Of a stretch of 64,000 nt of DNA, positions 24,015-32,883 are shown piece by piece; within the stretch, counting starts at the first letter, position 1, and the number at the start of each line of letters is the position of its first letter. The position numbers and the translations under genes were made by a program. Below the pieces are notes generated by a model that had not been told where the DNA came from, ran no database searches, and was given only the letters and a program-made list of their open reading frames with translations. Source of the stretch: SZUA-309 sp965233675 (lineage in GTDB: Bacteria > Pseudomonadota > Gammaproteobacteria > Pseudomonadales > Azotimanducaceae); NCBI GenBank assembly GCA_965233675.1, contig OZ247498.1, positions 3,720,001-3,784,000 on the forward strand. The letters are read 5' to 3'.

Positions 24015-25804
24015 CCCGCCACCTCACCCAGCTCATCGGAGGCATTCAGCTTGTTGCGCTGTGACGCTTCGAGCTCGGCATAGAAACCGCCGGCAGCCAG
24101 CAGTTCATCGTGGCTGCCCATCTCGATCAGGCGGCCTTCGTCCAGCACGATGATCCGGTCTGCGTGACGGGCGGTGGACACCCGGTGGGAGACCAGCAGG
24201 GTCGTGTGGTCGCTGCGCACCCTTTTCAATCCGGACAGGATGCGCTCTTCCGTCTCCGTATCCACGGCGGAGAAGCAGTCGTCGAGAATCAGCAGCGGCG
24301 TACGCCGGATCAGCCCCCGGGCCAGTGCAGTACGCTGCTTTTGCCCCCCGGACAGGGTGACCCCCCGCTCGCCGAGGATGGTGTTGAGCCCTTCCGGGAA
24401 ATTCTCGATGGTTTCCTCCAGCGCGGCGGCGTGGGCAACCTCGAGGATCTCCTGATGATCCCGGTTCGGATCGTCGTAGGCGATGTTGTCACCCAGGCTG
24501 TCGGCGAACAGGAAGGGATCCTGCAGGACCAGACAGACCCGCTCGCGGAGAAACTTGAGCGGGAAACGATCGATGGAGTGATCGTCCAGCAGAATGCGAC
24601 CGCTGCTCGGATCCAGCAATCGGACGAACAGTCGCAGCAGTGTGGATTTACCCGAGCCCACCCGGCCGATGAGCGCAATGGTCTCGCCCTGACCCACCTC
24701 GAAGCTGAGGTCATCCAGGGCATATCTTTCCTTGCCCTCATAACGGTAGCTGAGGTGCTCGACCCGGATTCTGCCCGTGAGCTCGGGAAATTCGTTAGAC
24801 GGCCGATCTTCGATTTCCGGCTCGTAATCCATGATCTCGAACAGCCGCGCCGTACCGGAGGCGCCCCGCTGCCACTGGGTGACCAGAGCGCCCGCTTCCC
24901 GCACCGGCCAGAGCACCAGCGCCAGATAGGAGAAGAAAGCAGCGAAGGTGCCGATGGTGATGTCTCCCCGTTCCAGGAGGATGCTGCCGTAGCCGATGAT
25001 GATCAGCGTGCCGGAGGCAGCCATCACCGGCATCAGCGCGCCGAGAAACGACGTGGTCCTGAACAGCGTCAGATTGCGGTCGGCGAAGTCCTGATTCACG
25101 CCATGAAAGCGCTCGATCTCCCGGTCCTCCTGAGCCATGGCCTGCACGGTGCGAATACCGTTCAGATTCTCCTGCACGAAGGTGGAAAGTTCGGCGAAAC
25201 CTTCCTGGACCAGGCGGCTACGCTGATAGATCTTTTTTGAGAAGAGGTAGGCGACCAGGCCGATCAGCGGCATGGGCAGCAGAATGGCCAGGGTCAACGC
25301 CGGAGAAAGGCTGAACATGAACATGAGCCCGATCACCGCCGTCAGCAGCAGAATCAGGGTCATCCGGATGGCGCCGGCCAGAATTTCCCGGCACAGCGTT
25401 ATGTCGTTGATGGCCCGGGCCATCAGATCGCCGATGGTGTAGCGACTGTAGAACCCCGGGCCCTGCAACTGCAGATGCTCGTAGAGCCGGTTGCGCAGGT
25501 CGTAGGCGGCGTTCACGCCGATGCGGCGCATGGCGATCCGATAGGCGATGGTGACCAGCATCTGCAGAATAACGCAGCCGACGATGGCCAGCGCCGGATC
25601 CTTCAGCGCCGCACTGGCGGTGGCGAGAGACAGCGTTCCTTCCGCCAGCCCTGCCTGGCCGGCAGCAATTCGGTCGATGCCGGTTTTCACGAACAGTGGG
25701 ATCAGACCTTCGAAACCACGCGCGACGATCATCCCCAGCACGGCAAGCGCGAAGGAGTAGCGATAGCGCTTCAGATAAACGGTCAGTCGCCAGAGAGACT
25801 GCAT
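24011..25804 (-). CDS. ABC exporter half-transporter with degenerate Walker B (MdlA-like)
   Basis: This 597-residue half-transporter has six membrane helices (about 15-300), Walker A GRVGSGKST, a canonical LSGGQKQR signature, and Walker B LLILDDCFSAVD in which aspartate replaces the catalytic glutamate. That aspartate, together with the partner's LSQGQ, would fall in the same composite ATP site, leaving the other site canonical. This asymmetry is known from heterodimeric exporters such as TM287/288 and BmrCD. It is the first gene of the two-gene operon. Confidence 0.92.
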   Translation of the reverse strand: MQSLWRLTVYLKRYRYSFALAVLGMIVARGFEGLIPLFVKTGIDRIAAGQAGLAEGTLSLATASAALKDPALAIVGCVILQMLVTIAYRIAMRRIGVNAAYDLRNRLYEHLQLQGPGFYSRYTIGDLMARAINDITLCREILAGAIRMTLILLLTAVIGLMFMFSLSPALTLAILLPMPLIGLVAYLFSKKIYQRSRLVQEGFAELSTFVQENLNGIRTVQAMAQEDREIERFHGVNQDFADRNLTLFRTTSFLGALMPVMAASGTLIIIGYGSILLERGDITIGTFAAFFSYLALVLWPVREAGALVTQWQRGASGTARLFEIMDYEPEIEDRPSNEFPELTGRIRVEHLSYRYEGKERYALDDLSFEVGQGETIALIGRVGSGKSTLLRLFVRLLDPSSGRILLDDHSIDRFPLKFLRERVCLVLQDPFLFADSLGDNIAYDDPNRDHQEILEVAHAAALEETIENFPEGLNTILGERGVTLSGGQKQRTALARGLIRRTPLLILDDCFSAVDTETEERILSGLKRVRSDHTTLLVSHRVSTARHADRIIVLDEGRLIEMGSHDELLAAGGFYAELEASQRNKLNASDELGEVAG

Positions 25805-25967
25805 GAAGGCCCCGGAATACTCTGTGCAGGATTGGTACGCCGGACCGGCCCAAGCCGTGTGAATAGGCTTGTTACAGACCCGGACAGATTACGAAAGAGC
25901 GTGCGTCGATGTCGGACAATGATAGCGGAGGGGCTTTGCGGCCGCCAGATTCAAGCCCGGCCCAGGC

Positions 25968-26675
25968 TCAGTTTTCCTTGAGCCACCAGCTGGAAATGGC
26001 ATCCAGCGGTTTGCGCTGGATGTCCGGCACCTCAACATCCTGTGCCGGATACCCCGCCACCAGGATCAGAAACGGCCGCTCGTTTCTGGGGCGCGCGAGG
26101 ATGTCGCGCAGAAAGGCCATGGGCGACGGCGTATGGGTGAGGGTGGCGAGGCCGGCGTTGTGCAGCGCGGCGAGCAGCATTCCGGTGGCAATGCCGACGG
26201 ACTCCGAGACATAGTAGTTCTTGTGTTTTTCACCCTGGTCATCTTCCGCAAAGCGCTCTGCGAAAATCACAATCAGCCAGGGGGCCGTCTCGAGAAAGGG
26301 CTTGTCTGCGTCGGTGCCGAGGGGCGCGAGATCATCCAGCCAGGCCTGCGGTGCCCGTTCGTCATAAAACGCCCGCTCTTCCACTTCCGCCGCTTCCCGG
26401 ATCTGACGCTTCACTTCGGCACTGCCCACCACGGCGAAGTGCCACGGCTGCCTGTTGGCGCCGCTGGGTGCGGTACCCGCCGCCCGAATGCAGTCACGGA
26501 TGATCTGTGCCGGAACCGGCTCGTCCGAGAAGTCACGCACGGTCCGGCGTCGTTGCAGGTCGTCGGCAAAGGCGGCGGCCCTGGATTGCATCTGTTCGAG
26601 TGGGAAGCGGCGGTACTCGGACCAGCGCCGGAACCCTTCGGTATTCTCGTCTGAGCCCGCGGCTTTTCGAGTCAC
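25968..26675 (-). CDS. Nitroreductase-family flavoprotein
   Basis: The 235-residue protein is an FMN-dependent nitroreductase: RRRTVRDFSDEPVP (phosphate-binding arginines) near residues 43-56, APSGANRQPWHF near 69-80, and ESVGIATGMLLAALHNAGLATLTHTPSP in the second half. This pattern and the N-terminal helix resemble the iodotyrosine-deiodinase/BluB side of the family. The physiological substrate is unknown. Its ATG overlaps the stop of the CDF transporter by four bases, so the two are co-translated. Confidence 0.88.
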   Translation of the reverse strand: MTRKAAGSDENTEGFRRWSEYRRFPLEQMQSRAAAFADDLQRRRTVRDFSDEPVPAQIIRDCIRAAGTAPSGANRQPWHFAVVGSAEVKRQIREAAEVEERAFYDERAPQAWLDDLAPLGTDADKPFLETAPWLIVIFAERFAEDDQGEKHKNYYVSESVGIATGMLLAALHNAGLATLTHTPSPMAFLRDILARPRNERPFLILVAGYPAQDVEVPDIQRKPLDAISSWWLKEN

Positions 26676-27631
26676 GGCCGGTCGGAAGCCGTATCCGGCT
26701 GATCCACCGCAACGGCGGGGAGATGATCGGAGCCCCGTTCCGCCTCCACGAAAACCCGGCGGATCTTCGGATCCAGCCCTTTGATCGCCTGGTTCAACTC
26801 GGTGACTGCGGCTTCCACCAGCGAGGAATCGATGCCATCCACGAAATCCACGGACAGCGTGACGATGATGTCGGATGGTCCCATATGCAGCGTGATGAGC
26901 TCGTTGACCGACAGCACCCGATCGTCAGCCGTGACCAGCCGCCTGATGGCCGCCACGGTTTCCGGCGCCGCGGACTCACCGATCAGCAACCCTTTCGCCT
27001 CATAGGCGAGCCAGGCGGCGGTGGCTGCCAGAATGAGGCCGATACAGATGGAAGCGCCGGCATCGAACAGGATGTTGCCGGTGAGCTGATAGAGATAGGT
27101 CGCAACCATCGCCACGACCAGTCCGAGCATGGCGGCGCTGTCTTCGAACACCACCACGAACAGGCTCGGGTCCTTGCCGCCGCGTACCGCGGCCATGATC
27201 GACTGGCCGGCCCGGCTCTTGTTGAATTCCCGCACGGCCACCCAGAGGGCACCGCCTTCGAAGACGATGGCCATTCCGAGCACGGCATAATTCAGGGTCA
27301 GATCGCCAAGAGGCTCCGGGTGACTCAGATGACTGAAACCCTGATACAACGAGATCCCGGCACCCAGGCCGAAGATCAGAATCGCGACCACGAAGCTCCA
27401 GAAATACACCTCTTTGCCATGTCCGAAGGGGAATTCGGCGTCCGCCGGCTTCTGTGCCTGTTTCAGGCCGTAGAGCAGCAACACCTGATTGCCGGAATCC
27501 ACCACGGAATGAATGCCTTCGGAGAACATGGCTGCAGATCCGGAAACGGAGGCGGCAACGAATTTGGTGACGGCGATCAGCGAGTTTCCGACCAGCGCGG
27601 CGTAGATGGCCGTTTTGGATGAGCCCGCCAT
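26672..27631 (-). CDS. Cation diffusion facilitator family transporter
   Basis: The 319-residue inner-membrane protein has the CDF helices with metal-site patterns HSVVDSGNQ near residue 41, FPFGHGKEVYFWS near 68-80 and FEDSAAMLG near 160, followed by a cytosolic domain from about 225 (VDGIDSSLVEAAVTELNQAI). CDF proteins exchange protons for Zn, Fe, Mn or similar metals; the particular ion is not evident. The gene lies 12 bases after the ketoacyl-ACP synthase gene and overlaps the nitroreductase gene. Confidence 0.9.
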   Translation of the reverse strand: MAGSSKTAIYAALVGNSLIAVTKFVAASVSGSAAMFSEGIHSVVDSGNQVLLLYGLKQAQKPADAEFPFGHGKEVYFWSFVVAILIFGLGAGISLYQGFSHLSHPEPLGDLTLNYAVLGMAIVFEGGALWVAVREFNKSRAGQSIMAAVRGGKDPSLFVVVFEDSAAMLGLVVAMVATYLYQLTGNILFDAGASICIGLILAATAAWLAYEAKGLLIGESAAPETVAAIRRLVTADDRVLSVNELITLHMGPSDIIVTLSVDFVDGIDSSLVEAAVTELNQAIKGLDPKIRRVFVEAERGSDHLPAVAVDQPDTASDRP

Positions 27632-27643
27632 ATCAGCCGGACC

Positions 27644-28765
27644 TCATCGTTTCTTCAGAACCAGAGAGCCGATGGAGTAACCCGCACCGAACGAGCAGAT
27701 CACACCACAATCTCCGGCATCGAGATCCTCGTGATTCAGACAGAAGGCGATGATGGAACCGGCGGAAGCGGTGTTCGCATACTCGTCGAGCACGATGGGC
27801 GCTTCCTCCGCACTCGCATCCCGCCCGAGCAGTCGCCTGGCGATCAACAGATTCATATTGATATTGGCCTGGTGCAGCCACCAGCGCTTGATGTCTGCCA
27901 CGCCGAGGCCCACCGCTTCGATCTGATCGGTGAGATGCTCGGCCGCCATCGGGCAGACTTCCTTGAAGACGCTGCGCCCGTTCTGGTGAAAGAGATTCTC
28001 TTCGCAATAAGGATCCACATCCTGCGCATAGGCGACATAGCCGAAGTTGGAGCGGATATTGTTCGAGAAAACGGTCTGGGATCGGGTTCCCAGAACATCG
28101 TAGGCATGGGCCGATGTGCAGGTCTCGGCGGATTCGAGCACCATGGCCGTGGACACATCGCCAAAGATGAAGTGGCTGTCCCGATCCCGATAATTCACCT
28201 GCGGGGAGGTGAGCTCCGGATTGATCACCAGCACGGCCCGCGCGGACCCGGCCGCGATCGCATCGACGGCGCGCTGCAGGGCGAAAGTTGCCGCAGAGCA
28301 GGCCACCAGCATGTCGAAGCCGGTGCCCTTGATGCCGAGTTCGTGCTGCACCTCGATGGCAATCGCCGGGTAGGAACGCTCGGTGTACGCACAGGAGACA
28401 ATCACCAGATCGATGTCTTCCGGCGTCTTGCCGGATGCATCCATGGCGCGCCGGGCGGCGTTGAGCGCAATCTCCCCCTGATGGGAAAGCTCGGTTTCCG
28501 CACGGCGAGGGATCAGCGGTCGCATCCGATCAATATCGAGGATGCCGTCTTTCACATAGGCATAGCGTTGCCTGATACCGGAAGCTTTCTCGATGAATTC
28601 GGCGCTGGACAGCGGGATTTCGGATTGCTCTCCCGCAGCAATGGCCTCAGCGTTGGCGTCGTTCTCACGACTCGCGAAGGCGTTGTAAGCCGCCACCAGC
28701 TCTTCGTTCGTGACCACGTGCTCAGGTTTCCAGAGACCGGCCCCGCTGATGACCACCTGATTCAT
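27644..28765 (-). CDS. Beta-ketoacyl-ACP synthase III family protein
   Basis: The 373-residue thiolase-fold enzyme should condense an acyl-CoA or acyl-ACP starter with malonyl-ACP. The catalytic triad is visible: Cys in DMLVACSAATFALQ, His in RWWLHQANINMNLL and Asn in DEYANTASAGSI. It is longer than FabH (about 317), with an N-terminal insert (about 25-75), like a known gammaproteobacterial subgroup. Whether it starts general fatty-acid synthesis or a dedicated lipid is unknown; there are no other fatty-acid genes nearby. Confidence 0.9.
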   Translation of the reverse strand: MNQVVISGAGLWKPEHVVTNEELVAAYNAFASRENDANAEAIAAGEQSEIPLSSAEFIEKASGIRQRYAYVKDGILDIDRMRPLIPRRAETELSHQGEIALNAARRAMDASGKTPEDIDLVIVSCAYTERSYPAIAIEVQHELGIKGTGFDMLVACSAATFALQRAVDAIAAGSARAVLVINPELTSPQVNYRDRDSHFIFGDVSTAMVLESAETCTSAHAYDVLGTRSQTVFSNNIRSNFGYVAYAQDVDPYCEENLFHQNGRSVFKEVCPMAAEHLTDQIEAVGLGVADIKRWWLHQANINMNLLIARRLLGRDASAEEAPIVLDEYANTASAGSIIAFCLNHEDLDAGDCGVICSFGAGYSIGSLVLKKR

Positions 28766-28810
28766 GCCCGCTCCTGAAATCTGCTTAGTGCGTTATCAAC
28801 CACTAACGCT

Positions 28811-29761
28811 TCAAGGCTTCGGCAGATAGCCGCCGTCGACCCCTTTGATGAAGATACCAACTGCATCATGGGCGTGCAGAGATTCATGATGTTCGATGCG
28901 CACCCAGAAATCCGCCAGCCGCTCGTCGTGATCCAGCCGATCCTTGAGTTTGCGCCCGGCATCTTCGATGAACATCAGGTTCTGACCATTGAGCAGGGCG
29001 AACATCTGTTCGTCTTCCCGTTTCACCGCGGTCTGGACCGGCGTCTTCAGGGTCTGCTCCACCGTGTCGATCAGATCCGTAATCGGAAAGTGCTCGATGC
29101 CATGGTCCAGACGGACGAGTATCCAGGCATCACTCCGCTGACTGTGCGGAGTGGCTACGATCCCCTGCTCGGAGCCGAGCCATTCGTTGACCTGCTCCAC
29201 GGAGACCTGATCCTGACCGCCGAAGTCTGCTTCGAACTGCTGCTGAATCAGCTGCCGGGCCAGCGCCGCCGACTGCGGGCAGGTGGATGAATACTGGACG
29301 TTGACCTTGAGTTCCAGGGCGATTTCGCCGTCGATGAGCTCGCCGCGAATCGATACCGGATAGCCATTCCAGCCGGAGTTTTCGCTGACCAGGGCGTCCC
29401 GACGCAGATAGTAATCAAAGTCGAACTGCACGAACGCACGACCGGAAAGATCCCGATGGGACTCGAGCATGCTACGCAGCAGAAGCTTGAGTCCGGCGGT
29501 TGTCAGAGGGCGCGTCTCGGAGTGCTCGTCCAGGATCAGGTACAGGCGCGACATGTGGATGCCCTTGGCCCGCTCGTCGCCCAGATCCACATAAATCTGC
29601 ACCTTGGATTGCACCTGACGGATCTGATCGCCGTCTTTGATCGCCAACGGCTGATGGATACCGCTCATGCCCACCCACTCGAGCGTGTTCTGGGGCATCT
29701 GCAGCGCGCGGCCGGCCACATCCGGCATGTTGTTGAGGGCGACCAGGTCAGCCTTATTCAT
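28811..29761 (-). CDS. folE2: GTP cyclohydrolase I, type IB (FolE2)
   Basis: FolE2 converts GTP to dihydroneopterin triphosphate for folate and tRNA queuosine synthesis and can use metals other than zinc. The 316-residue protein shows WVGMSGIHQPL, GDERAKGIHMSRLYL, YSSTCPQSAALARQ (conserved Cys) and the C-terminal HDAVGIFIKGVDGGY. The folE2 ATG overlaps the TGA of a nine-codon upstream frame at 29758-29787. I see no clear Zur box upstream. The queuosine gene queG is also in the window. Confidence 0.95.
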   Translation of the reverse strand: MNKADLVALNNMPDVAGRALQMPQNTLEWVGMSGIHQPLAIKDGDQIRQVQSKVQIYVDLGDERAKGIHMSRLYLILDEHSETRPLTTAGLKLLLRSMLESHRDLSGRAFVQFDFDYYLRRDALVSENSGWNGYPVSIRGELIDGEIALELKVNVQYSSTCPQSAALARQLIQQQFEADFGGQDQVSVEQVNEWLGSEQGIVATPHSQRSDAWILVRLDHGIEHFPITDLIDTVEQTLKTPVQTAVKREDEQMFALLNGQNLMFIEDAGRKLKDRLDHDERLADFWVRIEHHESLHAHDAVGIFIKGVDGGYLPKP

Positions 29762-29954
29762 TTGGAATCTTCATTGGGCATCTTCATAAGGAACCTTCAA
29801 ACGGCGCCTGGAAACGGCGTCTTCAAACAACACGTTTAAGAGCACCATAACTGCGGAGCCTGACTTCCATTCGGCCCGGCATTGTAACGAATCGTTCCGG
29901 CCCCTGTCCCAGAAGCCGGAAAAGCCCGGAAACGCCCGAAAACGGGGCTCCGCG

Positions 29955-30152
29955 TCAGTCCTTCAGGGATTCACGTTCGCTCTGGGTGAGTGCACGCGCT
30001 TCCTCTTCAAGCATCACCGGAATGCCATCCCGGATGGGAAATGCCAGACCGCTGGCCCGACACCAGAGTTCGTTCGCCTCTTTTTTATAGGTAAGAGAGG
30101 CCTTGCTGACCGGACAGACGAGGAGTTCGAGTAATTTTGAATCGAGGGCCAT
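29955..30152 (-). CDS. Trm112/YcaR-family small protein
   Basis: The 65-residue protein matches the Trm112-like YcaR family: MALDSKLLELLVCPVSKASL, then LWCRASGLAFPIRDGIPVML. Some members activate methyltransferases, and in other bacteria the gene sits near lpxK/kdsB. Only two of the four possible zinc cysteines are present (one in LVCPV, one in LWCRA). It lies 11 bases after purA and is likely in the same transcript. Confidence 0.9.
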   Translation of the reverse strand: MALDSKLLELLVCPVSKASLTYKKEANELWCRASGLAFPIRDGIPVMLEEEARALTQSERESLKD

Positions 30153-30163
30153 GGAAAAATCCC

Positions 30164-31456
30164 CTAATGAAACGGGTCTTTGAGCACGATGGTCTCGGCC
30201 CGGTCCGGGCCCGTGGAGATGATATCGATGGGCGCACCCACAGCATCTTCGATTCGCTTCAGATAGGCCTGGGCGTTGACCGGCAGTTCATCGTAACGCC
30301 TGATGCCCACGGTGCTGTCCTGCCAGCCCGGCAGGGTTTCATAGACCGGCGTGATATCCGCGTAGTACTCACTGGCAAAGCGTGGCGTGCCCGCCACGCC
30401 ATCCGCCTGCTGATAGCCCGTGCAGATGCGGATCTCCTCGAGTCCGTCGAGCACGTCGAGCTTGGTCAGGCAGAGGCCGGAAATGCTGTTTATCTGCACC
30501 GCCTGACGCACCGCGGCCGCATCAAACCAGCCACAACGGCGGGGCCGGCCGGTGGTGGCGCCGAATTCGTTGCCACGCTCGGCCAGCCGGGCGCCGATGT
30601 CATCGAAGAGTTCGGTGGGAAAGGGTCCGGAACCCACACGGGTGGAATACGCCTTAGTGATCCCCAGCACGTAGTCCAGATAACGCGGACCAAAGCCACT
30701 GCCGACCGCCGTGCCTCCAGCCGTGGTATTCGAGGAGGTGACGAACGGATAGGTGCCGAGGTCCACATCCAGCAGCGCGCCCTGGGCGCCTTCGAAGAGA
30801 ATGGGCTTACCGGCCTCACGCAGGGCGTGCAGCATGGGCACGATGTCGGCAACCATGGGCTGAATCTGCTCCGCCACCTCGGCGCACTGATCCAGCGTCT
30901 GCTCGAAGTCCACGGGCTTGGTGTGGTAGTAACTCGTCAGCATGAAGTTGTGGTACTCCATCACTTCCGAAAGCTTGGCGGCGAAGCCCTGCCAGTAGTA
31001 CATGTCTCCCAGACGGACGCCGCGACGGGCTGCTTTGTCTTCGTAGGCAGGGCCGATCCCGCGCCCCGTGGTACCGATTTTCTGAGAGCCGCGAGCTTTC
31101 TCACGAGCCAGATCCAGTTCCACGTGATAGGGCAGGATCAACGGGCAGGCCGGTGAGATGAACAGCCGTTCGCGTACGGATACGCCACGTTCTTCGAGCC
31201 CCACCACCTCTTTGAGCAACGCGTGCGGCTCCAGCACCACACCATTGCCGATAAAACACTGCACGCTGGTGCGCAGAATGCCGGACGGAATCAGGTGCAG
31301 GACGGTTTTCTCGCCATCGATCACCAGCGTGTGGCCCGCATTGTGCCCACCCTGAAAGCGCACCACGGCGCTCACCTCTTCGGTCAGAAGGTCGACGACC
31401 TTCCCCTTCCCTTCGTCGCCCCACTGAGTGCCGATGACGACAACGTTACGTCCCAT
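30164..31456 (-). CDS. purA: Adenylosuccinate synthetase
   Basis: PurA makes adenylosuccinate from IMP, aspartate and GTP, the committed step to AMP. The 430-residue protein has the P-loop GTQWGDEGKGKVVD at residues 10-23, GGHNAGHT near 38-45, TTGRGIGPAYEDK near 128-140 and the aspartate-binding GVGSGPFPTEL-like region (TRVGSGPFPTEL) near 300. Length is standard. It follows hisZ with a 21-base gap. Confidence 0.97.
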   Translation of the reverse strand: MGRNVVVIGTQWGDEGKGKVVDLLTEEVSAVVRFQGGHNAGHTLVIDGEKTVLHLIPSGILRTSVQCFIGNGVVLEPHALLKEVVGLEERGVSVRERLFISPACPLILPYHVELDLAREKARGSQKIGTTGRGIGPAYEDKAARRGVRLGDMYYWQGFAAKLSEVMEYHNFMLTSYYHTKPVDFEQTLDQCAEVAEQIQPMVADIVPMLHALREAGKPILFEGAQGALLDVDLGTYPFVTSSNTTAGGTAVGSGFGPRYLDYVLGITKAYSTRVGSGPFPTELFDDIGARLAERGNEFGATTGRPRRCGWFDAAAVRQAVQINSISGLCLTKLDVLDGLEEIRICTGYQQADGVAGTPRFASEYYADITPVYETLPGWQDSTVGIRRYDELPVNAQAYLKRIEDAVGAPIDIISTGPDRAETIVLKDPFH

Positions 31457-31477
31457 GGAAATTTGCTCGCTAAATGA

Positions 31478-32638
31478 TCAGACGGCCGGGTCTTCGACCC
31501 AGTCTCCGCCTCGGTTAATCAGGATCCTGGTGCAGCGAACGGGACGTTCGTCATCCGCGGTCAGTGCCACCACCACTGCCTTTCCGGCGTCACGCAGCCG
31601 CCGGATGGCCGCCTCGCGACCGGAATCGGCGTCTTCTATCCATGGCGCCCAGATGGCTGACGCATCCGCCTCAACGGCACCAGCCAGTTCGTTCAGATTC
31701 ACATCGAAGCCGGTGGCCGGTCGTGCCCGGCCAAAGGCACTGCCAATGCCGTCGTAACGGCCGCCGCGGGCCAGCGCGCGGCCTGCCTGGGCGTGATACG
31801 CCGAGAAGATCGGACCGTTGTGGTAGCCATAACCGGCCAGCTCCGCCAGATCGAATCGCAGTTCGGCATCCGGGGCATTCTTCAGGACCAGGTCGGCCAG
31901 TTCATCCAGCGCATCGATGGCCGCTGTGACTTCGTCGCCGCCGTCCTGCAGCAGCGAACGGGCATCATCCAGCACCCGACGCTCACCCATCAGTCCCGGC
32001 AACTGCGTGACGAGTTTCCCTTGAGGGCTGTCCGCAAGAATTCGGGCAACATCCGGTTCGGCTTTGCTCTGCACCGCGGCAAAGAGTTCCGCCTCGATCG
32101 ACTCAGCCAGATCCAGCGAGCTGATCAGATGCTGATAGATCCCCATGTGCCCGAGCACGAGAATCGGGCTGGTGATGCCGACGCCTGCCAGCACCTCGAG
32201 CATCAGCGCCACGACTTCGGCGTCCGCCGTCAGGGTCGCGGCACCAAAAAGTTCCGCGCCCGCCTTCAGAGGCACCCGGTCATCCAGGCTGGAAACCGGG
32301 TTCGCGTACACCACGTTGCCGGCATAACAGAGCCGCTGCACCCCGGGCTCGGGGCGACTGTGTGCGTCCACCCGCACGGCCTGGGCCGTCATGTCGGCAC
32401 GTACGCCCAGCATGCGGCCGCTTTTCTGATCCAGCGCCTTCAGCGTCTGCAGATCCATGTCGTCGCCTGCCCCGACCAGAAGCGCATCGAGGTATTCCAC
32501 AACGGGCGGCTCTATGTACTCGTATCCCCAGGCACGGAAAACGTCCAGCACCCTGCGCCGGGTCAGTTCCAGCGCCCAGGCATCCGGCGGAAGCAGCTCA
32601 CCGACGCCCGCCGGGAGTCTCCAGTTACGATTGCTCAT
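31478..32638 (-). CDS. hisZ: ATP phosphoribosyltransferase regulatory subunit HisZ
   Basis: HisZ is a catalytically dead histidyl-tRNA-synthetase relative that forms a complex with short-form HisG and confers histidine feedback. The 386-residue protein starts WRLPAGVGELLPPDAWALELTRRRVLDVFRAWGYEYIEPPVVEY-like and contains ADMTAQAVRVDAH and ALARGGRYDGIGSAFG. Its presence predicts a short-form HisG elsewhere in the genome. It lies between the DUF2065 gene and purA, the usual Pseudomonas order. Confidence 0.95.
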   Translation of the reverse strand: MSNRNWRLPAGVGELLPPDAWALELTRRRVLDVFRAWGYEYIEPPVVEYLDALLVGAGDDMDLQTLKALDQKSGRMLGVRADMTAQAVRVDAHSRPEPGVQRLCYAGNVVYANPVSSLDDRVPLKAGAELFGAATLTADAEVVALMLEVLAGVGITSPILVLGHMGIYQHLISSLDLAESIEAELFAAVQSKAEPDVARILADSPQGKLVTQLPGLMGERRVLDDARSLLQDGGDEVTAAIDALDELADLVLKNAPDAELRFDLAELAGYGYHNGPIFSAYHAQAGRALARGGRYDGIGSAFGRARPATGFDVNLNELAGAVEADASAIWAPWIEDADSGREAAIRRLRDAGKAVVVALTADDERPVRCTRILINRGGDWVEDPAV

Positions 32639-32659
32639 CTTCTTAAGCGGTTGCTCTGA

Positions 32660-32845
32660 TTATCTGATCAGGTAGAGAAGCAGGGTGCCGGCCAGCATGC
32701 TGACAAGCCCAGCCACGCGCATGGCATTATCCGACACATCGGCCAGGGCCATCGCCAGCGCACGCCAGCGACGCGGGTACAGAAACGGCATGATGCCTTC
32801 GATCACGAGCACCAGACACAGTGCAATGGCGAGTTCGCTCCACAT
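32660..32845 (-). CDS. DUF2065 family small membrane protein
   Basis: The 61-residue protein has two hydrophobic segments (ELAIALCLVLVIEGIMPFLY and VAGLVSMLAGTLLLYLI) separated by RRWRALAMALADVSD, the DUF2065 (YjeT) pattern. The gene is conserved between hflC and hisZ/purA in many gammaproteobacteria. Its function is unknown; its position suggests a link to the HflKC membrane complex. Confidence 0.9.
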   Translation of the reverse strand: MWSELAIALCLVLVIEGIMPFLYPRRWRALAMALADVSDNAMRVAGLVSMLAGTLLLYLIR

Positions 32846-32883
32846 CGTTCAACTCAGACGGCCATACGCCGCGCCACTGCGGT

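Noticed and set aside
29870..29905. Zur-like box upstream of folE2 (GTAACGAATCGTTC)
   Set aside because: It has short dyad symmetry but does not match the AT-rich Zur consensus and lies over 100 bases from the gene.
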